NCBI RefSeq assembly: GCF_000382485.1
Contig: NZ_AORY01000005.1
Span: forward strand, 238,964 to 302,963
Length of the DNA stretch: 64,000 nucleotides
Direction of reading: 5' to 3'
From: Sphingomonas sp. Mn802worker
GTDB taxonomy: Bacteria; Pseudomonadota; Alphaproteobacteria; Sphingomonadales; Sphingomonadaceae
In this document: one piece after another, positions 36,524 through 46,563 of the stretch
Layout: the number at the start of each line of letters is the position of its first letter
Position numbering within the stretch: position 1 is the first letter of the stretch
Translations under genes and position numbers: made by a program
The notes under the pieces: generated by a model
Database searches by the model: none
Told to the model about the DNA's origin: nothing
What the model saw: the letters and a program-made list of their open reading frames with translations, nothing else

Positions 36524-37969
36524 TCAGATAGTCGCTCGGGCTCCACTGCGCAAAGGCATTGCCGGCCGCCTCGTCGGTACGCGCGCACCACCCCGCTCGC
36601 GTGCGAGCGCAACCGCGAGCAGCAGGAACGGCACCACGAACGCGCGATGCCGCTCGCCGAACTCGAACGGCGCGCCCAGCAGCAGCAATTGCGCGAAGCA
36701 CATCGCCACCAGCCCGATCGCGACGCGCCCGCTCGTGCCGCACCCGCGCAGCCGCATCGTCGCCGCGCCCGCCAGCGCGAGCAGCAGCACGTACGACCCG
36801 TGCAGCGTTGGCAGCAGCAGCGCGCCCGTCTCTGGTGCGAGCCCCGGCCGCATCGCCGCCAGCCGCTTCAGTCCCGCCTGACCGATCGCGGCGGCGCGCA
36901 CGAACTTGGCGAGCGTCAACCGTATGGCGTCGACGGGATGCGCCGCGATCCAGTCGAGCGCGAGGCCACCCGCCGCGCGCGAAAACGCGAGCTCGGGCAA
37001 TCCATAGAGCGCGTGCGGCGGCGGCATCCAATTGCCCGTCGCGGCCGGATTGTTGCCGATCCACAGGCTGTAGCCACCCGCGCTCGTCAGCGGCACGAAC
37101 GCGTGGAGCAACGCGTCATTGCGCCACCACCATGGCAGCATCGCGAGCAACGCGACGCTCCCCGCCGCCGCACCGATCCGCATCACGCGCGCGAAGCCCA
37201 GCCGCCGCCATTGCAGCAACGCGAACAACAGGCTCAGCAACGCCTCGCCCGGCTGCGTCAACGCCAGCGCAGCCGATCCGACGCCGATCAGCACCACCTC
37301 ACGCATGCGCCCCGTCGTCACAATCCATCCATAGGCGAGCAGCAGCACCAGCAGCGTCGCCAGGCTCTCCTTCTGCGCCAGCGGCGCGTCGAGCAGCTGC
37401 GAGGGCCAGACGAGAAACAGGCACGCCGCCGCCACGCCTGCGCGCGGCGCACCCAGCCGCCTTGCCAGCAGCACGATCACGCTCGCCGATGCGAGATCGA
37501 GCAGGCTCGACAGCACCAGCAGTGCCGCGGTCGATAGCCCGAACATCGCGCCCCAGCCTGCCAGCAGCAGCGGATACACCGGGGGGAACAGCGCCACCGC
37601 GCGCGTCCCCATGTACGGCTCGACCAGCCCAAGTCCGTGCCCGTCGAGCAACCCTTGCGCGAGCACCAGATACCAGTGCGGATCCCCCGGCGACACGCGC
37701 CCGTCGCTCAACACCGCCGCCGCGATGCGCAAGGCGATTGCGCCCGCAGCGAACACGCCCCACGCACGCGCGTCAGTCGTCTGCGGCAACCGCGTGACCG
37801 ACCAGCCCGCGAACGCCAGCCACACGCCGAACAGCGCCATGCCGGCCAGATCGGCCGACAAGCCCGCGCGCCAGTGCGCCGCCAGCCCTGGCGCACTTAG
37901 CACGCCGTACGCCGCCAGCATCAACAGCAGCGCTGCCACGCCGACATTCAGGACTCGTCCGCTCGTCAT
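36524..37969 (-). CDS. polytopic membrane protein, possible glycosyltransferase-like (ArnT/GT39 type)
   Basis: A 481-residue protein with ten or more hydrophobic helices. The loop after the second or third helix, SPGDPHWYLVLAQGLLDGHG, and FPPVYPLLLAGWG resemble the first periplasmic loop of polyprenyl-phosphate-sugar-dependent transferases (GT39/ArnT fold), and YSLWIGNNPAATG recalls the same class. A role in transferring a sugar from a lipid carrier is therefore possible but unproven. No dedicated carbohydrate cluster surrounds it. It precedes aguB closely on the same strand. GC-rich, with normal codon use for the region. Confidence 0.65.
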   Translation of the reverse strand: MTSGRVLNVGVAALLLMLAAYGVLSAPGLAAHWRAGLSADLAGMALFGVWLAFAGWSVTRLPQTTDARAWGVFAAGAIALRIAAAVLSDGRVSPGDPHWYLVLAQGLLDGHGLGLVEPYMGTRAVALFPPVYPLLLAGWGAMFGLSTAALLVLSSLLDLASASVIVLLARRLGAPRAGVAAACLFLVWPSQLLDAPLAQKESLATLLVLLLAYGWIVTTGRMREVVLIGVGSAALALTQPGEALLSLLFALLQWRRLGFARVMRIGAAAGSVALLAMLPWWWRNDALLHAFVPLTSAGGYSLWIGNNPAATGNWMPPPHALYGLPELAFSRAAGGLALDWIAAHPVDAIRLTLAKFVRAAAIGQAGLKRLAAMRPGLAPETGALLLPTLHGSYVLLLALAGAATMRLRGCGTSGRVAIGLVAMCFAQLLLLGAPFEFGERHRAFVVPFLLLAVALARERGGARVPTRRPAMPLRSGARATI

Positions 37970-38061
37970 CGCAAGCTGAACGCTACGCCCCGTTCACCGT
38001 CGCACAAGCGTGCGGATCGGCGAGAAGCGGCCGATCCGTCCCCGATCAGGGCAGCTTGTGG

Positions 38062-39405
38062 TTAACCGATCAACAATCCCGCCAGTGCCGCGCTCATCAG
38101 ATTGGCGAGGCTCCCCGCCAGCAGCGCGCGCAGGCCAAGCTTCGCGATCGTCGGTCGCTGGTTGGGCGCGAGCCCGCCGGTCACCGCCATCTGGATCGCG
38201 ATCGAGGAAAAGTTGGCGAACCCGCACAACGCGAACGTGATGACGGCCACCGTTCGCGGCGACAGCTGCGCAGCCTGCTTACCTAGATCGATATAGGCGA
38301 CGAATTCGTTCAGCACGATCTTCTCGCCGAACAGCCCACCCGCGATGCCCGCCTCGCCCCAAGGCACGTTGAGCAGGAACATGACCGGCTGGAAGACCTT
38401 ACCCAGCAGCCCCTGGAAGCTCAGCCCCGGCAGGCCGACCAGATTGCCCAGACCCCCAAGGATACCGTTGGCGAGCGCCACCAGCGCCACAAACGCCAGC
38501 ACCATCGCGCCGACCGCGACCGCCAGCTTGACGCCCGTCTGCGCACCCTGCGCCGCCGCCATGATGAGGTTGGCGGGCTTTTCCTCGTCGTGCGTCGCGT
38601 CCGGCAGCGGCTCGCCCGGCGTCTCTGACGGCAGGACGGCTGGGCCGCGCGCGTCCAACCGCCCTTCCGCGATCGCGATCTGTCGGCCCTCAATGCTCAA
38701 GGGGTCGTTGGGATCGTCGAGCGGCAGTTCGCCGGCGCGCGGGGCGAGCCGGTCGGGCATGATGATCTTCGCCATCAGGATGCCGCCCGGCGCCGCCATG
38801 AAACTCGCCGCCAGCAGATAGTCGATGCTGATCCCCATCGACGCATAGGCCGCCAGGATCGTCCCCGCGACGCCGGCCATCCCGCTGGTCATCACCGTGA
38901 ACACCTGCGGCGGGGTGAGGCCCGCCAGGTACGGGCGGATCACCAGCGGCGATTCGCTCTGCCCGACGAAGATGTTCGCCGCCGCGCATAGGCTTTCGAC
39001 CTTGCTGACGCCGATGACCTTCTCGATCGCGCCGCCCAGCCAGCGCACCACGAGCTGCATGATTCCCAGATGGTACAGGATCGAGACCAGCGCGGCGAAG
39101 AAGATGATCACCGGCAGCGCCGCGATCGCGAAGCTGGTGCCGCCGATCTCGGGCTTGGCGAGCGGCCCGAACAGGAACTCGACTCCTGCGTGCGCGTAGC
39201 CGAGCAGCGCCGCGACCCCGCCCGACGCGCCGGCCAGCGCGGCGCGTCCCGGCGACCAGTACAGCACGATCACCGCGATCGCGGCCTGCAACGCGAACGC
39301 GGAGCCGACCACGCGCAACCGGATCGCGCGGCGGTCGGTGGACAGCAGCAGCGCGATCCCTAGGATCACGGCGACGCCGGCAAGGCCGATGAGGATACGC
39401 TGCAT
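38062..39405 (-). CDS. concentrative nucleoside transporter (NupC/CNT family)
   Basis: A 447-residue inner-membrane symporter for nucleosides driven by H+ or Na+. CNT features include ALPVIIFFAALVSILYHLGI, the FVGQSESPLVIRPYL motif, FTVMTSGMAGVAGTILAAYASMG (quoted in part) and LNEFVAYIDLGKQAAQLSPR near the end, followed by FALCGFANFSSIAIQMAVTG. The start ATG has GGAAG just upstream. A charged cytoplasmic insertion rich in Asp, Glu and Pro lies near residues 225-285. No nucleoside-catabolism genes adjoin it. Confidence 0.92.
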   Translation of the reverse strand: MQRILIGLAGVAVILGIALLLSTDRRAIRLRVVGSAFALQAAIAVIVLYWSPGRAALAGASGGVAALLGYAHAGVEFLFGPLAKPEIGGTSFAIAALPVIIFFAALVSILYHLGIMQLVVRWLGGAIEKVIGVSKVESLCAAANIFVGQSESPLVIRPYLAGLTPPQVFTVMTSGMAGVAGTILAAYASMGISIDYLLAASFMAAPGGILMAKIIMPDRLAPRAGELPLDDPNDPLSIEGRQIAIAEGRLDARGPAVLPSETPGEPLPDATHDEEKPANLIMAAAQGAQTGVKLAVAVGAMVLAFVALVALANGILGGLGNLVGLPGLSFQGLLGKVFQPVMFLLNVPWGEAGIAGGLFGEKIVLNEFVAYIDLGKQAAQLSPRTVAVITFALCGFANFSSIAIQMAVTGGLAPNQRPTIAKLGLRALLAGSLANLMSAALAGLLIG

Positions 39406-39615
39406 GAAACTTCCGCGTCAGTGGTGAGTGGAACGCGGCCCCCCGCGCCAACCGGCATCATACACGCCGGCCGGGGCGGTGTCATACATGCTTGCCCGGC
39501 TCGACAAAAGCATTGTCGATGACGGTGCTTGCCGGCCGCGCCCCTTTGCCCGGTTGGTCCTGCGGCGGTAAGGAAGCCGCGGCACGGCCGCGCGACGACG
39601 GAGTTTTTGCGTCCA

Positions 39616-40254
39616 ATGAACGAACAATATCGGAGCGAGGGCTACGCCCACCTGCCCGCGCTCTTCGCGCGCGAGGTGCTGCTCGCGCTCTACGCGCGGA
39701 TGCAGGCCGATCTGAAGTCTGCGGGTCGCCCGCTCAGCAGCTTCGCCGCGCAGGGGCCGTTGCTCAAGCGCCCGGCGCTGGAGGTCTATGGCTACCAATA
39801 TGCCCCGCTGCTCGGGTTCCTGTGGGGACTCACCCCGCGGATCGCGGCCGAGGTCGGGGCCGAGCTGCTGCCGACCTATGCTTACTTCCGCGCCTATCAG
39901 CAGGGCGATGTCTGCCGCATCCACCATGATCGCCCGGCGTGCGAGCACAGCGTGTCGCTCACGATCGCCTACGGCGATGACCGGCCCTGGGCGCTCAGCG
40001 TGCAGACCACGCCGACCTTGACGCCCAAGCCGGAAGTGACCGAGGATTTCGGCGCCGAACCCTACGGTTCGGTCGCGATGCAGCCGGGCGACGGCGTCCT
40101 CTACCAGGGCACGCACCACCGCCACGGTCGGCTCGACGCCAATCCCAATAGCTGGTCGGCGCACCTCTTCCTTCACTGGGTCGAAAAGGATGGCCGCTAC
40201 GCCGACCACGCCTTCGACCGCCCGGCGATGGAGCGCGCGGCGCGAGCACGCTAG
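39616..40254 (+). CDS. 2OG-Fe(II)-oxygenase-like protein
   Basis: A 212-residue soluble protein starting MNEQYRSEGYAHLPALF. It shows a His-x-Asp pair in CRIHHDRPACEHSVSLT and a distal His within GVLYQGTHHRHGRLD, the arrangement of 2-oxoglutarate/Fe(II) dioxygenases. A basic residue for 2OG binding is not obvious in the final strand (WSAHLFLHWV), so activity is uncertain. The ATG at 39616 is preferred over upstream ATG 39529, whose extra 29 residues look non-coding. It is divergent from the nucleoside transporter gene. Substrate unknown. Confidence 0.65.
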   Translation: MNEQYRSEGYAHLPALFAREVLLALYARMQADLKSAGRPLSSFAAQGPLLKRPALEVYGYQYAPLLGFLWGLTPRIAAEVGAELLPTYAYFRAYQQGDVCRIHHDRPACEHSVSLTIAYGDDRPWALSVQTTPTLTPKPEVTEDFGAEPYGSVAMQPGDGVLYQGTHHRHGRLDANPNSWSAHLFLHWVEKDGRYADHAFDRPAMERAARAR

Positions 40255-40325
40255 CCGACGCCCCCTTCCTTGCGCGGCACGTCGTGGCCGTGCTCAATGC
40301 GCTTTGATTGGAGGATCAAGCGACA

Positions 40326-40772
40326 ATGACGATTTGGACGCGCGCCACGTTGGTTTCGGGGCTGCTGCTGCTGACGGCGCAGGCGGGCCCTGCCGCGTTT
40401 GATGGTGACTTCTGCACGCGCCTCGCCGCGAACGCCGGGATCGAGCGACCCGTGCCGCCGCCCGCCGGACCGACCGAGTGGACCGTCAACGCGCTCAACT
40501 TCGGTCAGCGTTTCCTTTTCGGCGGTGCGGTCGCCACCGGCGTCGGCGTGACGCCCGCCGAGCCTGCGACCGCGGAGGAATATCGCCGCATGGAGGATAG
40601 CTGCATGCCCGAGGACAAGGGCGCGACCTGCAACCTCGTCGGCCCGCTCAACTTCAAGTTCATCTGGAAGGGCAAAAAGGTCATCACGTCGATGCGGCCG
40701 GGCGAGCGCGCGACGATCATCGTCGCCGGCACGCGCACCACCTGCCGCTCCGGACCGCCTGCAACGGCGTAG
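40326..40772 (+). CDS. exported protein of unknown function
   Basis: About 148 residues with a signal peptide (TLVSGLLLLTAQAGPAA) and four cysteines in the mature part (DFCTRL, DSCMPE, ATCNLV, TTCRSG), which suggests two disulphides in the periplasm. GGAGGATC lies a little far upstream of the ATG at 40326. No family is recognised. It sits between the oxygenase-like gene and the queuosine-precursor transporter on the same strand. Confidence 0.65.
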   Translation: MTIWTRATLVSGLLLLTAQAGPAAFDGDFCTRLAANAGIERPVPPPAGPTEWTVNALNFGQRFLFGGAVATGVGVTPAEPATAEEYRRMEDSCMPEDKGATCNLVGPLNFKFIWKGKKVITSMRPGERATIIVAGTRTTCRSGPPATA

Positions 40773-40807
40773 ATTGACCCGCCGTCGTTTCGCGCTAGCA
40801 GTCGACC

Positions 40808-41464
40808 ATGCCGATCCCGCCGACCCCCGTCGCCCATCCTACCCCTGCGATTCCGCGCTCGCTGTTCGTCTTCTCGATCTTCTACGGCGGGATGACGTGC
40901 ATCGCGGGTGTGCTCGGCAACAAGCAGGTGGCGCTCGGCCCCCTGGCGGTGGAGGCGGGCATCTTCGCCTTCCTGCTGCTCGTCGTCACCTCCAGCGCAG
41001 TGGCGGAACTGCACGGCCGCGCGATCGCTGGCCGGCTGGTACTCTTCGGCTTCGTGCCGCTGCTCGTCTCGATCCTCTTGTCGGGGATCGTCCACGCGCT
41101 CCCCGCCTCGCCCGAGATGCAGCCCGCCAACCGCGACGCGATCCAGCTCGTGCTCGGCTCGACGTGGCGGATCTGGCTCGGCGGCATCATCGCCTACGGC
41201 ATCTCGCAAACGCTCAACATCACCATCTTCTCGTGGCTGAAGGGTCGCGAGGGGTCGAGCCTGTTGTGGCTGCGCGCGGGGCTCGCCAGCATGCTGTCGC
41301 AGGTCGTCGACACGCTCCTGTTCGTCACCATCGCGTTCGGCGGCGTGTTCCCGATCGCCGAGCTGCTCGCCGGGCAGATGATCTCGAAGGTTGTGCTCTC
41401 GGCGGTGCTGGTACCGCCGCTCATCTACCTCGCGGTCGCGATCGGGCGCCGGCTCGACGCCTGA
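40808..41464 (+). CDS. queuosine precursor transporter (VUT/YhhQ family)
   Basis: A 218-residue inner-membrane protein with about six helices. VUT-family features include SIFYGGMTCIAGVLGNKQV at the first helix, VTSSAVAELHGR, and the late helix pair SMLSQVVDTLLFVTIAFGG and ISKVVLSAVLVPPLIYL. The family imports 7-cyano-7-deazaguanine or related precursors for the tRNA modification queuosine. No other queuosine genes are adjacent, so the salvage role is from family knowledge. Confidence 0.88.
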   Translation: MPIPPTPVAHPTPAIPRSLFVFSIFYGGMTCIAGVLGNKQVALGPLAVEAGIFAFLLLVVTSSAVAELHGRAIAGRLVLFGFVPLLVSILLSGIVHALPASPEMQPANRDAIQLVLGSTWRIWLGGIIAYGISQTLNITIFSWLKGREGSSLLWLRAGLASMLSQVVDTLLFVTIAFGGVFPIAELLAGQMISKVVLSAVLVPPLIYLAVAIGRRLDA

Positions 41465-41476
41465 TCGCTTGAGTGC

Positions 41477-42778
41477 TCACCGCCCGACTGCGGTATATTC
41501 GAACCCTGCCTCCTCGACCTGCTCGCGGTTGTAGATGTTGCGTAGGTCAACCAGCACGGGTGCGTTCAGCAGCGACTTGACGCGTTTGAGGTCGAGCGCA
41601 CGGAACGCGTTCCACTCGGTCAGGATGACGAGCGCGTCGGCGCCCTCCATCGTCTGGTACGCGCCGTCGCAGTAGGTGACGTTCTCCAGCACCTTCTTCG
41701 CCTGCTCGTGGCCTTCTGGGTCGAACGCACGCACGCTCGCGCCCGCGTCCTGCAACGCCTGGATCACCGCGATCGCGGGTGAGTCGCGCATGTCGTCGGT
41801 GTTGGGCTTGAACGTGAGCCCCAGGATCGCGACCGTCTTGCCACGCACGTCGCCGCCCATCGCCGCGATCACCTTGCGCCCCATCGCGCGCTTGCGGTTG
41901 TCGTTGACCGCGACCACCGCCTCGACGATCCGCTGCGGCGCTTCGTAATCCTGCGCGGTCTTGAGCAGCGCGAGCGTGTCCTTCGGGAAGCACGACCCGC
42001 CGTAGCCCGGCCCGGCGTGCAGGAACTTGTCGCCGATCCGCCCGTCGAGCCCGATGCCGCGCGCAACGTCCTGCACGTTCGCGCCGACCTTCTCGCACAG
42101 GTCCGCGATTTCGTTGATGAAAGTGATCTTGGTCGCGAGGAACGCGTTGCCGGCGTACTTGGTCAGCTCGGCTGCGCGCCGGCTCATCTCCACGATCGGC
42201 GACTTGTTGAGGTAAAGCGGGCGATAAACATCGCGCAGCACGGCGAGCGCGCGCGGGTCGTCCGACCCGATGACGATGCGGTCGGGGCGCTTGAAGTCGT
42301 CGATCGCCGCGCCCTCGCGCAGGAACTCGGGATTGGAGGCGACCGCGAAGTCCGCGTCCGCGTTTGCCTCGCGGATGATCCGCTCGACCTCGTCGCCGGT
42401 GCCCACCGGCACGGTGGACTTGTCAACGATGACGGTGAAGCCCGTCAGCGCGCGGCCTATCTCCTCGGCGGCGGCGTGGACGTACGACAAATCGGCATGC
42501 CCGTCGCCGCGACGCGAGGGCGTGCCGACCGCGATGAACACCGCGTCGGCGTCCTTCACCCCCGCCGCCAGATCGGTCGTGAAGCGCAGCCGTCCCGCCT
42601 CCACGTTGCGCGCGACCAAACCTTCCAGCCCCGGCTCGAAGATCGGCATCACGCCCGCCAGCAGCTTGTCGATCTTGCCCTGGTCCTTGTCGACGCAGCA
42701 CACGTCGTGGCCGAAATCGGCGAAACAGGCGCCCGAGACGAGGCCGACATAGCCCGAGCCGATCATGGTGACGCGCAT
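41477..42778 (-). CDS. UDP-glucose 6-dehydrogenase
   Basis: A 433-residue NAD-dependent enzyme that oxidises UDP-glucose to UDP-glucuronate, a precursor of capsule, exopolysaccharide and some lipids. The N-terminal Rossmann motif GSGYVGLVSGACFADFGH, VPVGTGDEVE, the catalytic cysteine in YGGSCFPKDTLAL, and the C-terminal second Rossmann-like domain (GKTVAILGLTFKPNTDDMRD) are all present. Length is normal. It stands alone, with a 190-base gap holding a strong hairpin between it and katE. In sphingomonads UDP-glucuronate is needed for glucuronosyl sphingolipids, an inferred role here. Confidence 0.95.
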   Translation of the reverse strand: MRVTMIGSGYVGLVSGACFADFGHDVCCVDKDQGKIDKLLAGVMPIFEPGLEGLVARNVEAGRLRFTTDLAAGVKDADAVFIAVGTPSRRGDGHADLSYVHAAAEEIGRALTGFTVIVDKSTVPVGTGDEVERIIREANADADFAVASNPEFLREGAAIDDFKRPDRIVIGSDDPRALAVLRDVYRPLYLNKSPIVEMSRRAAELTKYAGNAFLATKITFINEIADLCEKVGANVQDVARGIGLDGRIGDKFLHAGPGYGGSCFPKDTLALLKTAQDYEAPQRIVEAVVAVNDNRKRAMGRKVIAAMGGDVRGKTVAILGLTFKPNTDDMRDSPAIAVIQALQDAGASVRAFDPEGHEQAKKVLENVTYCDGAYQTMEGADALVILTEWNAFRALDLKRVKSLLNAPVLVDLRNIYNREQVEEAGFEYTAVGR

Positions 42779-42914
42779 GATGGTGATGTTACCCCCGTTT
42801 GAACGCAGCGCCGCATCGATGCGACGGATCAGCGCGGCTGCTTAGCTTTGTAGCAGGCCAAGCGCCAGACACGACCCGCTCTATCCGCTTGATCCCAATG
42901 ATGTGCTAACGTCA

Positions 42915-42942
42915 GACGCCGGGCACACATGCGCCCGGCGTC
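42915..42942 (-). terminator. hairpin downstream of the catalase gene
   Basis: A perfect ten-base-pair inverted repeat, GACGCCGGGC with its complement, separated by an eight-base loop. It lies about 30 bases beyond the katE stop codon. There is no T-run after it, so it may be a Rho-independent terminator of weak type or an mRNA 3'-end stabiliser. Confidence 0.5.
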
Positions 42943-42970
42943 CGATCGTCAACGTCGACACGCGATCGTG

Positions 42971-45046
42971 TCAGGCGAGCATGCGCACCTTCGGCTCGCG
43001 ATCGTAGAAGCGGTGCTTGGCCGCCTCGATGAAGGTCGAGCCCGCGTCGGTGACGCCTGCGTCCGGCTCGACACCGGCCTTGTCGAGCAACGGCTTGGCC
43101 CCGGCATTTGCGCCGATCGCCTTCAGATGCCCGAACGCGTCCATCGCGAACTGCACCGCGGCGGCTTCCTTCACCAATGCCGCTGCGCCGTCGTCCGACA
43201 GCAGGATCGCGACCGCGTCGAAGATCTGGCTCGGCGATCCGGCGAGTTGCCCATCCGCCTTGCGCATCGATCCGTCCGACAGCTTCGCGCCGCCGACCTT
43301 AGGCGCGACGATCACGGCCTTGCCCTGTTCCGCCTCGACGGCCTTGACCAGCTCGTCCAGCGCGCTCGCGTCGGTGCCGTCGTGGATCAGGATGCCGACA
43401 CTCCGGCCCTCCAGCGTCGGCTTCATGTTCTTGTGGATCGACAGCGCGTCGGATGGCGCCATGTCGACCGGCTCCTTCGCCGCTTTCGCCTTGTCGGGTA
43501 GCGGGATGCCGAGGCCATCGGCGACACGCTGCGCCAAATCCTCGTCGACGTTGCGAAGGTTTGCGACCATGCGCGGGGGCACCTGTTCCAACACGCCGAC
43601 CTTGGACAGCTCAAACACGAACGATGATGCGATATGCGCCTGCTCATGCGCGTCCTGCGAGCGGTAGAACAGCCGCGCCTGGCTGTAATGGTCGGCGAAC
43701 GTTTCCGAGCGCACGCGCAGCTTGTTGCCCTGCTCGTGCGCACCAGTCGCGGCATTGACGGTCGCGAACCCCGCCTTGCTCTCGCGCGGCCCACCATCCT
43801 CGCCATGCTCGGCGAGACTGTTGGGCTCGTAGTTCGCACGCCCCTTTGGCACGTGGACCTGCATTTTCCCGTCGCGCTGGAAATTGTGCATCGGGCAACG
43901 CGGGGCGTTGATCGGGATCTGGTGGAAGTTGGTCGTCCCCAGCCGCGAGTTCTGCGTGTCAAGGTAACTGAACAGCCGCCCCTGCAAAAGCGGATCGTTC
44001 GAGAAATCGATGCCGGGCACGATGTTCGTCGGCAGGAACGCGACCTGCTCGGTTTCGGCGAAGAAATTGTCGGGATTGCGGTTGAGCGTCATCGTGCCGA
44101 TCACGCGGACAGGCACGTCGTCTTCCGGGATCAGCTTGGTCGAATCGAGCACGTCATACGGCTGCGCGTCGGCGAACGCCTGATCGAACACCTGGATGCC
44201 CAGGTCCCATTGCGGGAACGCGCCGGTGTCGATCGCCTCCCACAGGTCGCGGCGATGGTAGTCATTGTCGGCGGCCTGCAGCTTCAGCGCTTCGTCCCAG
44301 ATCGTCGACTGCAACCCCAGCCGCGGCTTCCAGTGGAACTTGACGAAGCTGCCCTTGCCCTCATCGTTGACGAGTTTGAAGGTGTGAACGCCGAACCCTT
44401 CCATCATGCGAAGCGAGCGCGGCAGCGTGCGGTCGGACATCGCCCACATCAGCATGTGCGTCGCCTCCGGCATCAGCGACGCCCAGTCCCAGAAGGTGTC
44501 ATGCGCGCTGCCGGCCTGCGGATAGGCGCGGTCGGCCTCCATCTTCACCGCGTGGATCAGGTCGGGAAACTTGATCGCATCCTGGATGAAGAAGACGGGA
44601 ATATTGTTGCCGACAAGATCCCAATTGCCCTCGGTCGTGTAGAATTTCACTGCAAAGCCGCGTACGTCGCGCGGCGTGTCGACCGAGCCCGCACCGCCTG
44701 CCACGGTGGAGAAGCGCACAAACACCTCGGTCTGCGTGCCCTTCTCGAATACTTTCGCCTTCGACAGCTCGGAGATGTCGGCGGTCGCCTTGAACACGCC
44801 GTGCGCCCCCGATCCGCGCGCGTGGACGATCCGTTCGGGGATACGTTCGTGATCGAAGTGGAATATCTTTTCGCGCAGCACGAAATCCTCGAGCAGCGTT
44901 GGGCCGCGCTTGCCCGATTTGAGGCTGTTCTGATTGTCGCTGATCGGCACGCCGTGGTTGGTGGTCAGCACCGCGTCGGCCTGCTCGCCGGACACCTGCT
45001 GGTGCGTCTCGCCGCCGGTGCCGGGCGAGGTCGTGAAATCGGTCAT
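42971..45046 (-). CDS. katE: large-subunit catalase (HPII, KatE type)
   Basis: A 691-residue monofunctional haem catalase that dismutates hydrogen peroxide. The N-terminal extension is followed by the catalase core with the active histidine in [15 protein letters not shown] and asparagine in [13 protein letters not shown], then [18 protein letters not shown] text ([16 protein letters not shown]) carrying the haem-side residues. The C-terminal ~150 residues ([15 protein letters not shown] onward) form the flavodoxin/GATase-like domain that marks the large clade. The start at ATG 45046 gives the usual [14 protein letters not shown] N-terminus; the frame runs further upstream but without homology. 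It is divergent from the MaoC-like gene. Confidence 0.95.
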   Translation of the reverse strand: MTDFTTSPGTGGETHQQVSGEQADAVLTTNHGVPISDNQNSLKSGKRGPTLLEDFVLREKIFHFDHERIPERIVHARGSGAHGVFKATADISELSKAKVFEKGTQTEVFVRFSTVAGGAGSVDTPRDVRGFAVKFYTTEGNWDLVGNNIPVFFIQDAIKFPDLIHAVKMEADRAYPQAGSAHDTFWDWASLMPEATHMLMWAMSDRTLPRSLRMMEGFGVHTFKLVNDEGKGSFVKFHWKPRLGLQSTIWDEALKLQAADNDYHRRDLWEAIDTGAFPQWDLGIQVFDQAFADAQPYDVLDSTKLIPEDDVPVRVIGTMTLNRNPDNFFAETEQVAFLPTNIVPGIDFSNDPLLQGRLFSYLDTQNSRLGTTNFHQIPINAPRCPMHNFQRDGKMQVHVPKGRANYEPNSLAEHGEDGGPRESKAGFATVNAATGAHEQGNKLRVRSETFADHYSQARLFYRSQDAHEQAHIASSFVFELSKVGVLEQVPPRMVANLRNVDEDLAQRVADGLGIPLPDKAKAAKEPVDMAPSDALSIHKNMKPTLEGRSVGILIHDGTDASALDELVKAVEAEQGKAVIVAPKVGGAKLSDGSMRKADGQLAGSPSQIFDAVAILLSDDGAAALVKEAAAVQFAMDAFGHLKAIGANAGAKPLLDKAGVEPDAGVTDAGSTFIEAAKHRFYDREPKVRMLA

Positions 45047-45175
45047 GGTGGTGCGCACTCCGTTGAGTTTGCTTAACTCCTCCACGCGCGTCTTCGTTGC
45101 GTGCCGCGCCGGAAGCACTGGCGCGCGGCGACATGGCGGGGCACAGCCGCGTCGAAGCGACAAGGAGGCGAAACG

Positions 45176-45631
45176 ATGGGTTTGTGGTTCGAGGAGTTTT
45201 CAGTCGGTCAGACCTTCACGCATCCGCTGCGCCGCACGGTGACCGAATATGACAACATGAGCTTCAGCCTGCTGACGATGAACCCGCAGCCGCTGCACAT
45301 CGATTTCGACTTCGCGGAGAAGAGCGAGTGGGGCAAGCCGCTGGTCAACAGCCTGTTCACGCTCGGGCTGATGATCGGGATGTCGGTACAGGACACGACG
45401 CTTGGCACCACGGTCGGCAATCTCGGCATGAGCGACACGCGCTTTCCCAAACCGGTTTTCCACGGCGACACGTTGCAGGCCGCAAGCGAGGTCGTGTCGA
45501 TCCGCGAGAGCAAGTCGAACCCTGCGGTAGGTATCGTCGAGTTCGAGCACCGAATGACCAACCAGCGCGGCGAGCTGGTCGCGATCTGCCGCCGTGCCGC
45601 GATGATGAAGCGCCGCCCGGCGGAGGGATGA
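45176..45631 (+). CDS. MaoC-like hot-dog-fold dehydratase
   Basis: A 151-residue protein of the MaoC/(R)-specific enoyl-CoA hydratase family. It has the hydratase-type segment MNPQPLHIDFDFAEKSEWG, where Asn, His and Asp sit as in the family motif, and the hot-dog strands around GNLGMSDTRFPKPVFHGDTL. AGGAGG precedes the ATG at 45176, which decides the start. Close relatives include mesaconyl-CoA hydratase-like proteins; the exact substrate cannot be told. Catalase is divergent on one side and a small membrane protein follows on the other. Confidence 0.83.
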   Translation: MGLWFEEFSVGQTFTHPLRRTVTEYDNMSFSLLTMNPQPLHIDFDFAEKSEWGKPLVNSLFTLGLMIGMSVQDTTLGTTVGNLGMSDTRFPKPVFHGDTLQAASEVVSIRESKSNPAVGIVEFEHRMTNQRGELVAICRRAAMMKRRPAEG

Positions 45632-45804
45632 GCTGCTTCCGTCAAAGCTGGATGGCTTTTGCATCTGGCCTTGATACCGGAACCGGACGCTTGCCGTCAG
45701 CGTATCGAGACATCTGCCTGCATGCGCGCGATCGATCTGCCCGACGGGATTGATCGCGCCGGTCGGGCGAGGGTACGATCTGTTGGCAGAGGAAGGCTCA
45801 GCGC

Positions 45805-45990
45805 ATGTTCGTCGACAACCGCGATTGGCCCGCGCCCGCGCCGTGGCAGCCCGACCGGCCGGCGCGTCGGTTGTCGGTCAGACAGGCGCGGGTGATGCGC
45901 AACATCGTGGTGTTCAACCTCGTCATGCTGATCTTCGGACCGCTCGCCGGCGTTACCCTGTTCGACGCGGTCGCGGCGGCACTGCGATGA
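45805..45990 (+). CDS. small single-pass membrane protein of unknown function
   Basis: Sixty-one residues: a Pro/Trp-rich hydrophilic N-terminus, then one transmembrane helix (NIVVFNLVMLIFGPLAGVTL). GAGGAAGG lies ten bases before the ATG and the stop overlaps the start of the DUF924 gene as ATGA, so the two are translated together. No family recognised. Confidence 0.6.
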   Translation: MFVDNRDWPAPAPWQPDRPARRLSVRQARVMRNIVVFNLVMLIFGPLAGVTLFDAVAAALR

Positions 45991-46532
45991 GCACCGCGCC
46001 GCAGGACGTGCTCGATTTCTGGTCCGATCGCGTCACGCCCGAGCAGCGCTTCGCCAAGGACGACGCGTTAGACCGTATGATCGCGACCCGTTTCGGCGCA
46101 ACGCGCGACGCGGTGCTGGCGAGCGACGCCGCCGGCTGGCGCGACACGCCCGAGGCGTTGCTTGCCGCGATCATCCTGCTCGACCAGTTCTCGCGCAACA
46201 TCCACCGCGGGAAAGCGGAGGCGTTCGCCGCCGACGGCCTCGCGCGCGACCTGACGCTGGAGGCGATCAGGCGCGGGTGGGAGGATCGCTACACGCCCGA
46301 ACAGCGCCAGTTCCTCTACATGCCGCTGATGCACGCCGAGGACGCCGAGCTACAGGCGCTGTCGGTCGAGAAGTTCGAGCAACTCGGTGACGAGGAGGCA
46401 CTCAGCTTCGCGCGCGATCACCGCGATGTGCAGGCGCGCTACGGCCGCTTTCCGTCACGCAACGCCGCGCTCGGCCGCACATCGTCGCCCGAGGAACAGG
46501 AATATCTCAGCCAGCCCGCTGCCGGTTGGTGA
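45987..46532 (+). CDS. DUF924 family protein
   Basis: A 181-residue soluble, helix-rich protein. It carries typical DUF924 text: QDVLDFWSDRVTPEQRFAKD at the N-terminus, ILLDQFSRNIHRGKAEAFA in the middle, and RYGRFPSRNAALGRTSSPEE at the end. The family resembles tetratricopeptide-like helical proteins and has no assigned biochemical function. It overlaps the small membrane protein gene by four bases, and tRNA-Ala follows on the opposite strand. Confidence 0.88.
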   Translation: MSTAPQDVLDFWSDRVTPEQRFAKDDALDRMIATRFGATRDAVLASDAAGWRDTPEALLAAIILLDQFSRNIHRGKAEAFAADGLARDLTLEAIRRGWEDRYTPEQRQFLYMPLMHAEDAELQALSVEKFEQLGDEEALSFARDHRDVQARYGRFPSRNAALGRTSSPEEQEYLSQPAAGW

Positions 46533-46563
46533 CTGAAAACTAATGATGGGGAAAGTGGCGGGG

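Noticed and set aside
36559..37797. 412-codon plus-strand frame rich in Ala, Arg and Pro
   Set aside because: Low-complexity shadow of the membrane protein gene on the minus strand.
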